From positions 372,001-436,000 of the forward strand of contig NC_089454.1 of assembly GCF_026210795.1 (NCBI RefSeq): a stretch of 64,000 bases of DNA, given 5' to 3'. This document shows positions 26,427 through 36,949 of the stretch, piece after piece. The position numbers and the translations under genes were made by a program. Origin of the DNA: Rhizophagus irregularis. Lineage: Eukaryota > Glomeromycota > Glomeromycetes > Glomerales > Glomeraceae. Each line of letters begins with the position of its first letter. Within the stretch, counting starts at the first letter, position 1. The notes beneath the pieces were generated by a model that was not told the DNA's origin, did not search any database, and worked only from the letters and a program-made list of their open reading frames with translations.

Positions 26427-28257
26427 TATTGATTCCTATATATATATATATATATATAATGTATATTCTTGATTTCTTGTTCTTATTTCCTTAAATTTAC
26501 TTATGTTTCTTATTATCTTATCCTTATTTTTCTTGTTTTTTAGAAACTTTACGAACGAGATATATGTTACTATATAATACCAGTTTTTTTTTTTATATAT
26601 GTAGTAAATATTATTTACAGGTTATTATTATTTACAAACAAAAAATTTTTTGTGTATATCGTCCGTTTTGCTGTTTACAAAGACATTTAATAATTGTTAT
26701 AATTATACGTAATAATAAAAGAAGCAGTCCACTCTAATCCTCTTCAAAGAAATATAACAAACAATATTTCACTTTTTTTTTTTAAAAAAAAAAAAAGAGG
26801 AATATTAAGATAGAGAAGAAAGAAAAAAAAAGGGGGTGAGAGATTGCTTAAAAATCTAAAATAGATCTTAATAAACTTCGTATTTATATATATCGAATGT
26901 TTAAGAAAAAAAAATTTTAATAATATCTTACTGGGGATTAAATATTTTGGTTGTATATATGCATAATAAAAATGCGTACCTTGCAGATTGAACCAATTAA
27001 TACTTTTAACACCGAATGTCCGTAATGAATCTTAGTATGGGAAATTAGCCTATACATGATCAATTTTTTTAATTTGTGTAAAAATACAAATATGCACATG
27101 AGAAAAAACAAATGTCAAATTTTATTTATTCCTATACAAAAAAGGTGATGAAATCATGCAATAATCTAATAAACTAGTTCGTTTATGATTTTCTTTGATA
27201 TCCTTTTCATATAATTTTTTTTTTTTTTAACGATAAACTTATTTGATCTCATTTCCCCGAGATGCATGCTATTTTAATTGGTTTATATAACCAGTTTAAT
27301 GGTTCCGTGCGTTTTTGCATAAAAACGCGATTTTTTTAATTTTTAATAAATTTTAAAGTTCATTTAATGTTTTTTTCTTTTATTTATTCGAGTAAAAGAT
27401 TTTTAATTCCTAAGATTTTTTAATTTGAATTTTATTCGCTAATAAAGGAACAATCCGAAAAAAAGATCGGGTTAACCGATTAAGATGGTTAGCATGTACA
27501 CATGTACTGTACATTCGTAAATTATGAAAATCTTACTACATAAAAGATCGTAACGAATAGGGTTTTACGGCTTTTGTAAAAGTTATTTAATATTGTTGAT
27601 TTTTTTTTACGTTTTTTTTTCATGGGTTAAGTACAGTTGAGCACAAACAAATTCTCTCATCCCCTCCCTCATATTAAATCCTATTACGTTTAGTATAGAA
27701 ATATCACAAAAAAGTTTTTTTTTTCTTTTTTTATTTGCTGCGGTAATTTTTATTATCTTATTGTTTCACAGGTGCAACGCAATGTGGCAAACAAATAATT
27801 TGTTCTCTTGATCTGTTAATCATTATTAATCACCATACATAATTTGTTATAATTTATTATTTCAACGACAAATTTAGACTTTACCAGTACCAATTGTTCA
27901 TTTAATATCGTTAGACCACTTATAAATCATTATACTATGTGCAATGAGTAAATTACCTCATTATCTTACATACTCATAATGAAATGGTAGAGTTGGGTTA
28001 CAGTATTCAACGTATTCAACGTATTCAACTTAGTAGATGCATTTGAGTTGGACGTATTCAACTTAGATGCATTTGAATAAGAAAATTTTTTTTTCTGTTA
28101 AATAAAATTGATCTTTTTATTATTTTAATCCTGTGTCTAAACGTTGACATTCTGATATAATAAAAGGATCTTATATATCTTATATCATTTCTAGGATTGA
28201 GAGATGTTATAAATAAAATAAATCTATAAAAAATAATTAAAAAAACAAATTTATTTT
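26427..28257. other. Intergenic spacer, no gene seen
   Basis: It holds the promoter side of the fucosyltransferase-like gene, with a (TA)n tract at about 26438-26460 just before the start codon. Toward 28000-28080 there are short repeats of GTATTCAAC and GATGCATTTGA. The open frame 28058-28261 (minus) directly abuts the stop of the upstream gene and is most likely its 3' untranslated region. Confidence 0.5.
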
Positions 28258-29292
28258 TCAAAAAAATAAATTTGTTCGACCCTCAGGATCTCCTTTATTA
28301 ATAATTCGATCAAAATATGCCACATACAAAGCGGGAAGAATAGGTGGAAATGGAGAATCAGGACGAATCACAACATTTCTAATAAAATAAAATATAATGT
28401 TAAACATAATACATACAAATTATTTTGTTACTGCTCAACATATTACATACAGCACGTATAATATATGTAAATCTTACCTCATCTGTCTTCCTTGAGATGG
28501 TTTAGTAACAATACCATATGTCTCAATTCTGTCCGGATCAAGCCATTGCATTCCCCATTCACTAGATCCTTTAACGTAAGCAATATTAACCCATTTTTCT
28601 TGATTTGGACATTTACGATAAATTTCACCAAAATATTTATAATTCCATTTTATTTCATAATCACATTTTAAAATTTTTTCTTGATCATCATCTTTAATAA
28701 ATCTTGTTTTTCTACCTCCGTCATTTTTATCCTTATTTTTACTATCATCACCAATTGATGTAAAAGAAATATGAACCTTTGGTGGCCAAATAACAAACCA
28801 TAATCCTCTCATATGTGATTTTGTTGTTAATACAGTATAATTCTTATGAGGATTATGTCTTTCTTCTCTAACTTCATAATAAGCAGGATTCCATGCTTTA
28901 TGATTTCTAGCTATAATTTCCGCTATTTTCAATCGATCTTGTGATGTTGAATCTTCAGTAGAATTTGTGAATAAATTTGAGAAAGTTGGATCATTTGGTG
29001 GTGAAGTTTCGATCACATAATCAAATTTATTATATCCTATCCAATTATCACTTTTTAATCCTAAATTATATTCATACGGAATATTTGGTATTCCCTTTGT
29101 TAAGATTTCCTCATTCGATTCAATAAAATAAAAACTTATATTAATTAACAACAATAATGTTGCTAAAATTATAAATCCAAAACCTAAATAACTAATATAA
29201 CTACGACGGTTGTTTTGATTATTAATATTATTTAAATTGTGATAAGCACCTCGAAGTAATGGTATTCTTTCAACATCTTCTTCTCGAGACAT
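28258..29292 (-). CDS. Type II single-pass membrane protein of unknown function, two exons
   Basis: Exon 1 is 28478-29292 and exon 2 is 28258-28378. The 99-nt intron has a GTAAGA donor and a TTTTATTAG acceptor and joins AG to A in frame, giving 311 residues. Residues 1-33 are a basic and Asn-rich cytosolic tail. About 35-57 (LGFGFIILATLLLLINISFY) is one membrane anchor, and about 250 residues follow on the lumenal or outer side. That part carries NYT and NST sequons, paired tryptophans (GLWFVIWPPKV, EWGMQWLDPDR) and two cysteines. A charged insertion (DDSKNKDKNDGGRK) lies around 180-195. Exon 2 adds a proline-rich end (VVIRPDSPFPPILPALYVAY). I do not recognise a catalytic family. It lies about 1.8 kb upstream of another type II membrane protein on the same strand. 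Splice-site quality and an end at an in-frame TGA make the model solid; the function is unknown. Confidence 0.8.
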
Positions 29293-30159
29293 AATAAATG
29301 AACTTAAAATAATATATTTATATAGTTAATATATGTATATTTATTATTATTTACGTAAAAGAAAGTTTTTAAAGTTTCGTTTTATTTGTTTTTTTTTCTT
29401 TTTGTAGAACAGATATAAGAAGAGTTTACTAAAAAAAATTAACCCGTAAAAAAAATATTATATAGTTATTGATTGTTGACTGAGAAGTCATGGGATTAGG
29501 TAACTACTTTTGTCTGACATTACGTATATAAACTTGCGCCTTTTTATCTATACCATATTTAGTTAACACGGATTTTATGTATAGATATAGTAAAAGATAA
29601 TATGATTTTATGATAAGTTTGATAAAAAATTTTCTATCAATTTTATCAATTTCCAAAAATATTTTTTTTTTATCAGGTTGTCATCAAAATATAACATCAG
29701 GTATCTTCGTATCATAAAAAAAAAACTCTGCCCCTTTTTTTTCTATTTTTTAACTAGATTTTATTATTATTATTTGATGAAAAAATCGATTTTTTTTCAC
29801 TCGTTTATAGTGTAATTGTGTAAAGAATCTTTTGTTTAAAGAAAGGGGTACATTTTTTGTTTGAAAGATATAATTAACATAATTTCTTCACAATTCTGAT
29901 TATTATGAATTAATATCACTTGATACTGAGCACGTTACGAGTTTATTTTTATGCTGTATAAGAGGTATATCACGTTGGCAGATTGCACGTGAGTTCTTCT
30001 CAGAAAATTTTCACAAGGTATACAAGGTATGTAAGGTATGTATTAGTCCTGGTTTCACTGTGCACAATCATTGAATCATTGAACAAGTACAATAAATTTA
30101 TTTAGATGAAGCATTAGAGGAAATGTATGTTAAAAAAAAGCAGCTTTGGCAGAAAAATT

Positions 30160-30330
30160 CATTGGTGTATACATAGTATTAATAAGATTATTTCAATCTT
30201 TTTTGTTTGGGATTTTATTGGGATCTAATATTTTGTTCGATTATATCGCGGAAACTGATGTATACATAGTATTAATAAGATTATTTGTCATTTCAATCAA
30301 TCTTTTTTGGTTTGGATTTTATTGGGCCTA
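30160..30330 (+). repeat. Imperfect tandem duplication, about 95-bp spacing
   Basis: The block starting with GTATACATAGTATTAATAAG (about 30166) is repeated from about 30260. Both copies continue through TTTCAATC, TTTTTTG and GGATTTTATTGGG. The second copy carries a few inserted bases (GTCATTTCAATCAA). Confidence 0.8.
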
Positions 30331-30777
30331 AAAAGTAGGTACAAGACATCAGGCGAAGTTAAAAGGTGTGCAAACTAGAAAGAGGTATATTGTATGTATT
30401 ATATGGATCATGGTTTATTTAGTAGCTATTTTGAATTAAGTTCGTAACTACAGTTTAATATGATGAAGGATCTTAATATCATCCATTTTTAATATACCGT
30501 GGTAAGATTAAAATGCTCGACACTAAGAATTATTGTTCGAGATACTTTTACTTCTTACTACATACTTATATTATTAATTAAAAGTAGGATTTCATCCAGT
30601 TGTAAAAAAAAAAATTAAGGTACAATCTTCATTAGCCACCATTATGAAATCCTAATAAGATGAATCTTGGATACTATAACTTTGATTATTCATATATTTT
30701 TGTTTGAAAGATTACATCTTAACTTCTGTTCCTTTTATATTCGCTTCCAAATCTTGTTACCAGTGAGATCCAACTGT

Positions 30778-30996
30778 CTAATTTTGTTTGAAATGCATGA
30801 AATTATACCTCTCATTATGGAATTCGCACTTATATTTATATTTATTGATTCTTTTCTTTTGACTTTCATAACTTGAGCCGGAGTCCGAAGGGCCAAAGTC
30901 ACTATTTTGATAACTTGCTGGAGCTTTTTGCTCTTGTTGTCGTTGTTGTATTTGTTCTTGCTGTTCTTGTTCTTTTTCTTTATTTTTTTTGTCCAT
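30778..30996 (-). pseudogene. Possible Gln/Glu-rich coding relic
   Basis: The 72-codon frame has a charged Gln-rich start (KEKEQEQQEQIQQRQQEQK), followed by SYQNSDFGPSDSGSSYES and a basic tail. The middle part is not a simple repeat and looks more protein-like than neighbouring open frames. I see no splice structure that would extend it. A relic or an exon of a lost gene is the best guess; a chance frame is possible. Confidence 0.3.
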
Positions 30997-32606
30997 AATA
31001 TAAAACGAAAATGTTTGAGGAATAAAGATAAAGACGAAGTAAAGAGTGATTATTTAAATATTTTTTTAATAGATTCTAAATTGCATCATCATGAATCACG
31101 TCAATCACATCCTTATAAATTATTACGCGTAATATTGCTATGTGCGTTTCAACTTGATAAAATAAAAATGATCGAAATGATTTTACTTTTGTTATCAAAG
31201 TAAATACATCATAATATCACTCTTACATTGAGACTAAGACTTCTATGACTTCTATAATTATTACATAGACATTTAAGTGGGGATTACATTGTTTTTTTTA
31301 ATTAGGAAAAGTATGTACTGTACGTTTTAAATATACAGTATGCAGAAAGCAGAAACGTCATACGCTCCAATTTTCGTTGCGTCATACAGTATAAGAAAAA
31401 TAATTCCATCCAATCTTTAACTTAATTTGCTAAAATTCAATTATATCTTTCAATGTTAAAAAGTTTCTTAAGTTCTCATAATTATATTAGCTGTAATCTC
31501 TAATGTCATCACTAGTAATACTTAATGCGCTATATGATTGAATCTAAATTTAAAAAGTGAATGCAAGTTGCCAGTAGTAACCGCTTTAGATTTAATTAGT
31601 TTAAGGCGTCAGGAATAAAAAGGCAGATATCTAGGCTCAAATATCATCACTAAACATTCTAGACTAGTCATAAATACTAGAAAACAGTGAAATTGGCTTG
31701 GTCTAAAGGTGGCTTAAATTTAGAATAAATAGCATTTGATAATGTCATTGTACTGTAAATCGTTGATTGTAATTCATACTGCGTATGTTGGGGTTAGTCA
31801 ATGAGCTGAACCACATGTGATTTGCCATATGTGGGCATTATAAACTTTTAAATATTAATAGTCAATATTTGGACTCTGCAAATGATTTATGATTGATGGT
31901 TTTAAAAATAGCTAAAATGATGAACAGTAATTGTTGACAATCATAATTGCTTTTAAGCTAATTAAAAATTCGAAAAACCAATAAACATTTGTTGAAAAAT
32001 AAACTGATGGGACACATGAATCGAAATCTAGATTTTGGATATTTTCACGCAATATTATAAACATTAATTACTCTTAATGGTTTCAAATAAATTCCTTGCA
32101 AGTTTTTTTTATGAAACCTTATTGTTTCAAAAAATTTATTACCATTAAACTCTATTATTCACCGGGTTACCCTTGTAATTAGCATCTTTGTGTAAATTAT
32201 TTAAATTACATTTCTAATTGTATTATAAATATTACATAAGTTTATAATATATATGTATTACATGTAGTCATGCAGTGTATAAAATAACAATTAAACTGTT
32301 TACCTCTACCGTAATTATTAAAATTATAGAATATCGTGAATTCATAGCTTCAATGTAGAACAGAAGTTGACATTTATTCATTTCTTTTACTTTATATAAC
32401 TTATAATGTTGTCATGAAATTGTTGTCTATTTATATTTGTTGTACCAATAGTAATACAATAATAATAACAAAAAAAATTCCTCAAAAGATACGATTCGGT
32501 GGTTACTAAACATTTTATCGTCTCCTTTTTTTATTTCTTTTTTATTTCTTCTTTTTTATAAAAGAAAATATATCTTTTCCAATTTACTTTCATTCCTTTA
32601 AACAAA

Positions 32607-33710
32607 ATGTCAACTAATTTGTTCAATTTCCCGGCTTTTTTTATTATATTAAGAGAATCATTAGAATGTACATTGATAATAACTATTTTAATTAGTCTGA
32701 TTGATAGATTTGTTTCAGAAGAAAATCAACAAAAAAAAATCATAAAGAGAAAAATATGGATCGGGGTTGGTCTTGGAATAATACTTTCAATAATTATAGG
32801 AGCAGTATTTTTATCTGTATATCTTATAATTGAAAAAAACAATTGGGAACAAACTAATGAAATTTGGGGTAAGAAGAAATTTTTTATTAAAGTAGAACAA
32901 TTCATTTTTTAATTGAAATTTTCTTTTCTTTTTTTTTAGAAATGGTTTTTTCATTTTTCGCTACATTTCTTATGACTATGATGGCTTTTAATATGATAAG
33001 AATAACTAATTGGAAAGATAAGATAGAAAAAAAATTAAATAAAATTATTTCAAATTATTTGTGTCGTAATAGAAGACAACAGCTACCTTTGCTTTTATTA
33101 CCTTTTACAGTAATTTGTCGTGAATCATTAGAAACTTTTATTTTTATCACGGGGGTAATTTTAAATTTATGATTTTGAAAATGTGTTAAATTCTTATCAG
33201 CATTTTAAATTAATTTTTTTTTTTTTATAATAGATTGAAGCTAAAGCTTATAGTTTACCTATTCCAATTTTAGCTGGAATTTCTACAGGTTTATTGATAG
33301 GTTACCTTATTTATAAGGGATTTCAAAAATTTTCATTAAACCTATTTCTGTTAATAAATATCACATTACTACTCTTTATGGGAGCAGGCTTTTTTTCATC
33401 AGCTTGTTATGAATTGGAAGGTATATTAGGTTCAAAAGAAATAATTATATGGGAATTAAATTGTTGTGTTCCATCTGGAGATAATGGTTGGACTATTGCT
33501 GAAAAATTATTTGGTTGGAGAAATAAAGCTACTATTGCTTCTACTATAGGTTATTTCTTATATTGGATTATAATAATATTTTATGTTTTATTTGTTTATT
33601 CTAAAGGTCTTAATAATAGTGACATTCAACAAGATCAACAACAACAACAATCACAATCAGAAAATAATATTACAATGCAAGAAAATTTAGAAGTTTCTTT
33701 ATTATTATAA
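32607..33710 (+). CDS. FTR1: High-affinity iron permease (FTR1 family), three exons
   Basis: Exons are 32607-32868, 32940-33154 and 33234-33710. The introns of 71 and 79 nt have GTAAGA and GTAATT donors and TTTTTAG and TAATAG acceptors, and the joined frame encodes 317 residues. The protein is polytopic (about seven hydrophobic segments). It carries both family hallmark REXXE motifs, RESLE at residues 16-20 and RESLE at 148-152, which bind iron during transport. A WNxxCCxxxGDNGW-like loop and FGWRNKATIASTIGYFLYW near the C-terminus are also typical. Fungal FTR1 works at the plasma membrane with a multicopper ferroxidase; no ferroxidase gene is in this window. It is shorter at the C-terminus than the yeast protein (about 400 residues). 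The first ATG (after ACAAA) precedes the expected N-terminal motif at the usual distance. Directly after the stop the same frame stays open with a 13-codon repeat (see the next entry). Confidence 0.92.
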
Positions 33711-33806
33711 CCACATTCATTACAACCTCAATTAAATAATAATAATGAATCAAATATATCATTACAATCTCAATTAAATAATAATAATGAATCAAATGTA
33801 TTATAA
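33711..33806 (+). pseudogene. In-frame open extension after the FTR1 stop, with a duplicated Asn-rich block
   Basis: Reading on after the TAA at 33708-33710 in the same frame gives about 31 sense codons to the next stop near 33804-33806. It contains two copies of SLQ(P/S)QLNNNNESN in tandem. The sequence before the stop is also Gln/Asn/Ser-rich, so the extension continues the compositional style of the tail. It may be former coding sequence cut off by a recent nonsense change, a readthrough product or a sequencing error. Confidence 0.5.
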
Positions 33807-35034
33807 TTTTTTTTCTTTTCAATTTATGTAATTTTTTTTTTTAATAAATAAATGATTAATAAATAATAAAAATAATTAATAATTTTATATATTATATATT
33901 TTAATATATATAAAGTATATATTATTAATTTCAACTAAAAAAAAATTAATTAGTAAAAAGTTAATATTAATTTTGATAATAATTTGTCTGACTTAAAATT
34001 AATTATATAATTTTACCTATTAATTAATTTTTTCTTTAGTTAAATGTAATTATTTTTTTTAGTATATATACTGTATATAGTATATGATTTTAATAAAGTT
34101 TTTAATTCTTAATAAAGTTTTTACTTCAAATTACTGGAGGTGATCATCACCATTGGCCAAAATTATCAATTTTACCAGTACTATATATTTTTAATGTTGG
34201 TTGCTTGTTATAATTTCAGTCATCAGTAATCATCACCCCTAATGATAATTAGAAAAATTATTTATTTATTAAATATTATTATTTTATACTTTATTTTTTA
34301 TATTATAATAATTTATAATAATAATTATTATATTAATATTTAATATATATTTATAAAATAAAATATTATAGTTTATTGAAAATATTTGCTAGTCAAATAG
34401 TATATTTTAGAAGTTCATGTCTATAATTACGTTCAGACTTCTATATAGTTATCTAATTAATTTGCAAAAATTGGTGACTATATAGAGATTTTTATTATAA
34501 TGTAATTATATAAAGATTTTTTATATAATAATTATATATATTGGTATTTTCTAAAGATATAATTATATAAAGGAATTTTATATAATATGACTATATAAAG
34601 TGTAATTATATAGAAGTTTAACTGTATATAGACTATTATCATAATTAAATATTAATTTTAATTTTATGAGAGTAATTTAAAAATAAAATTATATAACAAA
34701 TTATTATATATTTTTATTATTTGTAACAATTTTTACAATTTACAAAAATGAAAAGTAGTGATTTTTTAAAAATTGGCTTTTATCATATAAATGGAAAAAT
34801 GCAGGTGAAGGTTTAAAAAAAATTGCTATAAGTTTCATTATCATTAACGACTATATGATCAGTTAAAATCATCTTTATGATGTTTTTTACCTTTTATATA
34901 ATTTTTCTTTTATATTAATATTACCCAAGTAAACTGGAATTCTGGATTCTAAAAAATAAAAAAGAATTATTAACACTTCTTCAAATAAAAAAATATAAAA
35001 AAATTTAAAAATTTTAAAATTTACTACCTGTCAT
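33807..35034. other. Very AT-rich spacer, start of the transposon-rich half
   Basis: No gene is seen. Near 34430-34640 the run ATTATATAAAG recurs several times with variation, a degenerate short repeat. From here to the window end almost all recognisable structure is repetitive. Confidence 0.5.
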
Positions 35035-35345
35035 TTCATTTTATTAAAAATTGCTAATTTTTTGAAATATTTTTTCAAAACAATTGTACAATTATTTTGT
35101 AAAATTTTTAAAATATATCAAAATATATTTAAGATATTTTTGAAATTAAAATATTAAAATAATATCAAAGTCAATTATATTATAATAATAAAAGCATTAA
35201 AAAATTATTGTGATATTATTTTGAATTATTTTTATAGACCTAAATATAATACAATTACAAAATAATAACAAAAATACAATAAAAATATTTTGATGTATTA
35301 AATTTATTTTAGTAATATTTTAAAATTATTATAAAATCATATTGA
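35035..35345 (+). repeat. Dispersed repeat D, copy 1 (pairs with 60175-60500)
   Basis: About 300 bases match the second copy in direct orientation. Shared segments include GCTAATTTTTTGAAATATTT, CAATTATTTTGTAAAATTTT, ATTAAAATAATATCAAAGT and TTTTTATAGACCTAAATA. The second copy has an extra early TATAGACCTAGATACAATGA block. No boundaries or duplications were resolved. Confidence 0.8.
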
Positions 35346-35580
35346 AAAATTGGTCATTTTTAGTAAAGTAAAATTCTGGAATTTTTAAAAAAAAGGAAGT
35401 TTAATGAAATGGTAATAAGTTTCAGAAAAAAATTTTTTAAATAGAAGAAATATAAAAATACTAACTTTTTATTTTATTTTATTTTTCTAGTAACTTCTGT
35501 ACTCTTTTAGACTATTAAATACTATTTCTGATTGGTCAAACTTCAGAAAAAAATTTTTTAAGTAATAAAATATTAAGGCA

Positions 35581-35842
35581 ATTTCTATTTGTACACGGGG
35601 TGTTTAAACACGGGTCATATTAGTAGATTAAAAACGGCATTCAAAACCTCCTTTAATGCCTTAAGTAAACTTGCAGAGCAGGTGAAAATACATATATTTA
35701 TCTGTAATATAATAAGAATAAAAAGTAAAAGAGTATAATGTCGGTAGCATTCAATTTCAAATTAAAAAACAAAAAATTAATCTATTAAAAATTATATTTA
35801 TATGACCCGTGTACAAACACCCCGTGTAAACTTAGAAATTTT
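35581..35842. mobile_element. Short TIR element (MITE), about 260 bp
   Basis: The left end reads AATTTCTA then TACACGGGGTGTTTAAACAC then GGGTCATAT. The reverse complement of the right end reads AATTTCTA then TTACACGGGGTGTTTGTACA then CGGGTCATAT. The terminal inverted repeats are thus about 40 bp with few mismatches. The inside is AT-rich and non-coding. The target-site duplication is unclear; ATATTAA occurs near both ends but not adjacent to them. Confidence 0.75.
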
Positions 35843-36460
35843 CAAATATTAAATATATTTTGATACTTTAATTTTATTTTATAGTTTTTGAATTTCTTAA
35901 AAATACAGATATAATTCATGTTATATATTCAAATCAGTCAACAAATAAATAATCTAAAAATAGAAAAAAAATCTAGAAAATCATGTCAATTTTTTCAACC
36001 TAAGAGACTGCATTGATATTATATTTTTAAAATGTTTTTTTTTAATTTTTTATTTTTTCTACTTAGACATTTTAATTTTTTTTTGAAATTCTTCTTGTAA
36101 AGTATTATATATTAATTCAAAATAGTATTTGACATTTCAAAAAGGTCTAAAAATATTCTTAATTTTTTTTTCTAAAATTTACCAATTTTAAATAATGTAA
36201 TAGTCTAAAGCTAAGAAAAAATAAATAGAATAAATAGAAAGTTATTATATTTTTAATTCCTATATGCCTTCTATTTAAAAACCTTTTTTTTAATTCACTA
36301 GTCTAAAATAGTTCAGAAGTTATAAACTTTTTATTTTTGTATTTCTATTCTTAAAAAAAATAGTTTTTTAAATAGTTGTTAAAAAAATTTTTTAAGAAAA
36401 AAAAAATACAGTATAAAAAAGGAATATTTAAATAAATAAAAAAAATGATCTCAATTTAGT

Positions 36461-36609
36461 ATGTCTCTTGAAGAATCTTTGATTAGACACGCTGATACTG
36501 TCTATTATTTGAGAATGGATTGGAAACCTATTACAAGACTTCGTTCATATCTTCCAAACTTATTAAGTTTAGAATTTAATATAACTCATACTAAATGCTG
36601 GGATGAGTT
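36461..36609 (+). pseudogene. F-box/LRR gene fragment, 5' part (split by the hAT element)
   Basis: The frame from ATG 36461 encodes an LRR-like start with RMDWKPITRLRSYLPNLLSL, the style of glomeromycete F-box/LRR proteins. It runs into the hAT element after WDE. The continuing codons (LDYLNDLLLPNLKILK) are found after the element at 43172-43238. Removing the element plus one 8-bp duplication joins the two halves in frame (GAT GAG TTA GAT TAT). No F-box domain is present upstream, and a stop follows about 23 codons after the junction, so this was already a fragment or a decayed gene before insertion. Confidence 0.75.
36602..36609 (+). repeat. Left target-site duplication GATGAGTT of the hAT element
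   Basis: The octamer GATGAGTT lies directly before the left terminal repeat and is repeated exactly at 43164-43171 directly after the right one. Eight-base duplications are diagnostic for hAT insertions. Confidence 0.9.
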
Positions 36610-36624
36610 TAAGAATGGTGCCGT

Positions 36625-36770
36625 AATTGGGCAATTGCGGATTAATTGCGGATCCGCAATATTGCGGATTTGCAGATTTCAGAAGTCCAAATATCCGCAA
36701 ATCCGCAAACCGCAATTATCCGCAAATCTGTAAAAAATCCGCAAATTAGCCAATTAAATACTGTATCACG
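36625..36770. repeat. Left subterminal AATCCGCAA-type repeats
   Basis: The sequence ATCCGCAA and its complement recur at least eight times in about 140 bases beside the left terminus. One copy of AATACTGTATC also occurs; its reverse complement GATACAGTATT is repeated five times near the right end. Subterminal motifs of this kind are transposase binding sites in studied hAT elements. Confidence 0.75.
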
Positions 36771-36949
36771 ATCATTACTCAATCTATATATTTATATCGA
36801 ATCATCAAATTTAGTATTATTACTCACTCTATTATAATATAATCAATTTATAATGCATCAAAACATCAAAACAATTGTATCTAAATTCTTCTTTTTCTAT
36901 TTACTTTTTTCAACAATTTATTATTAAAATGTCAAAAACACCTTCTTGG

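Larger units (their letters stand above)
29293..32606. other. Intergenic spacer with possible gene relics
   Basis: No full gene is seen. A tandem duplication lies at about 30160-30330 and a Gln-rich open frame (minus, 30778-30996) is listed separately. The final 90 bases before 32607 are pyrimidine-rich (TTTTTTATTTCTT and TTTCTTCTTTTTT blocks) and look like the promoter/5' leader of the iron permease gene. Confidence 0.5.

Noticed and set aside
28058-28261. 67-codon minus-strand frame after the membrane protein gene
   Set aside because: It starts at the stop of the gene and has no protein-like features; most likely 3' untranslated sequence.
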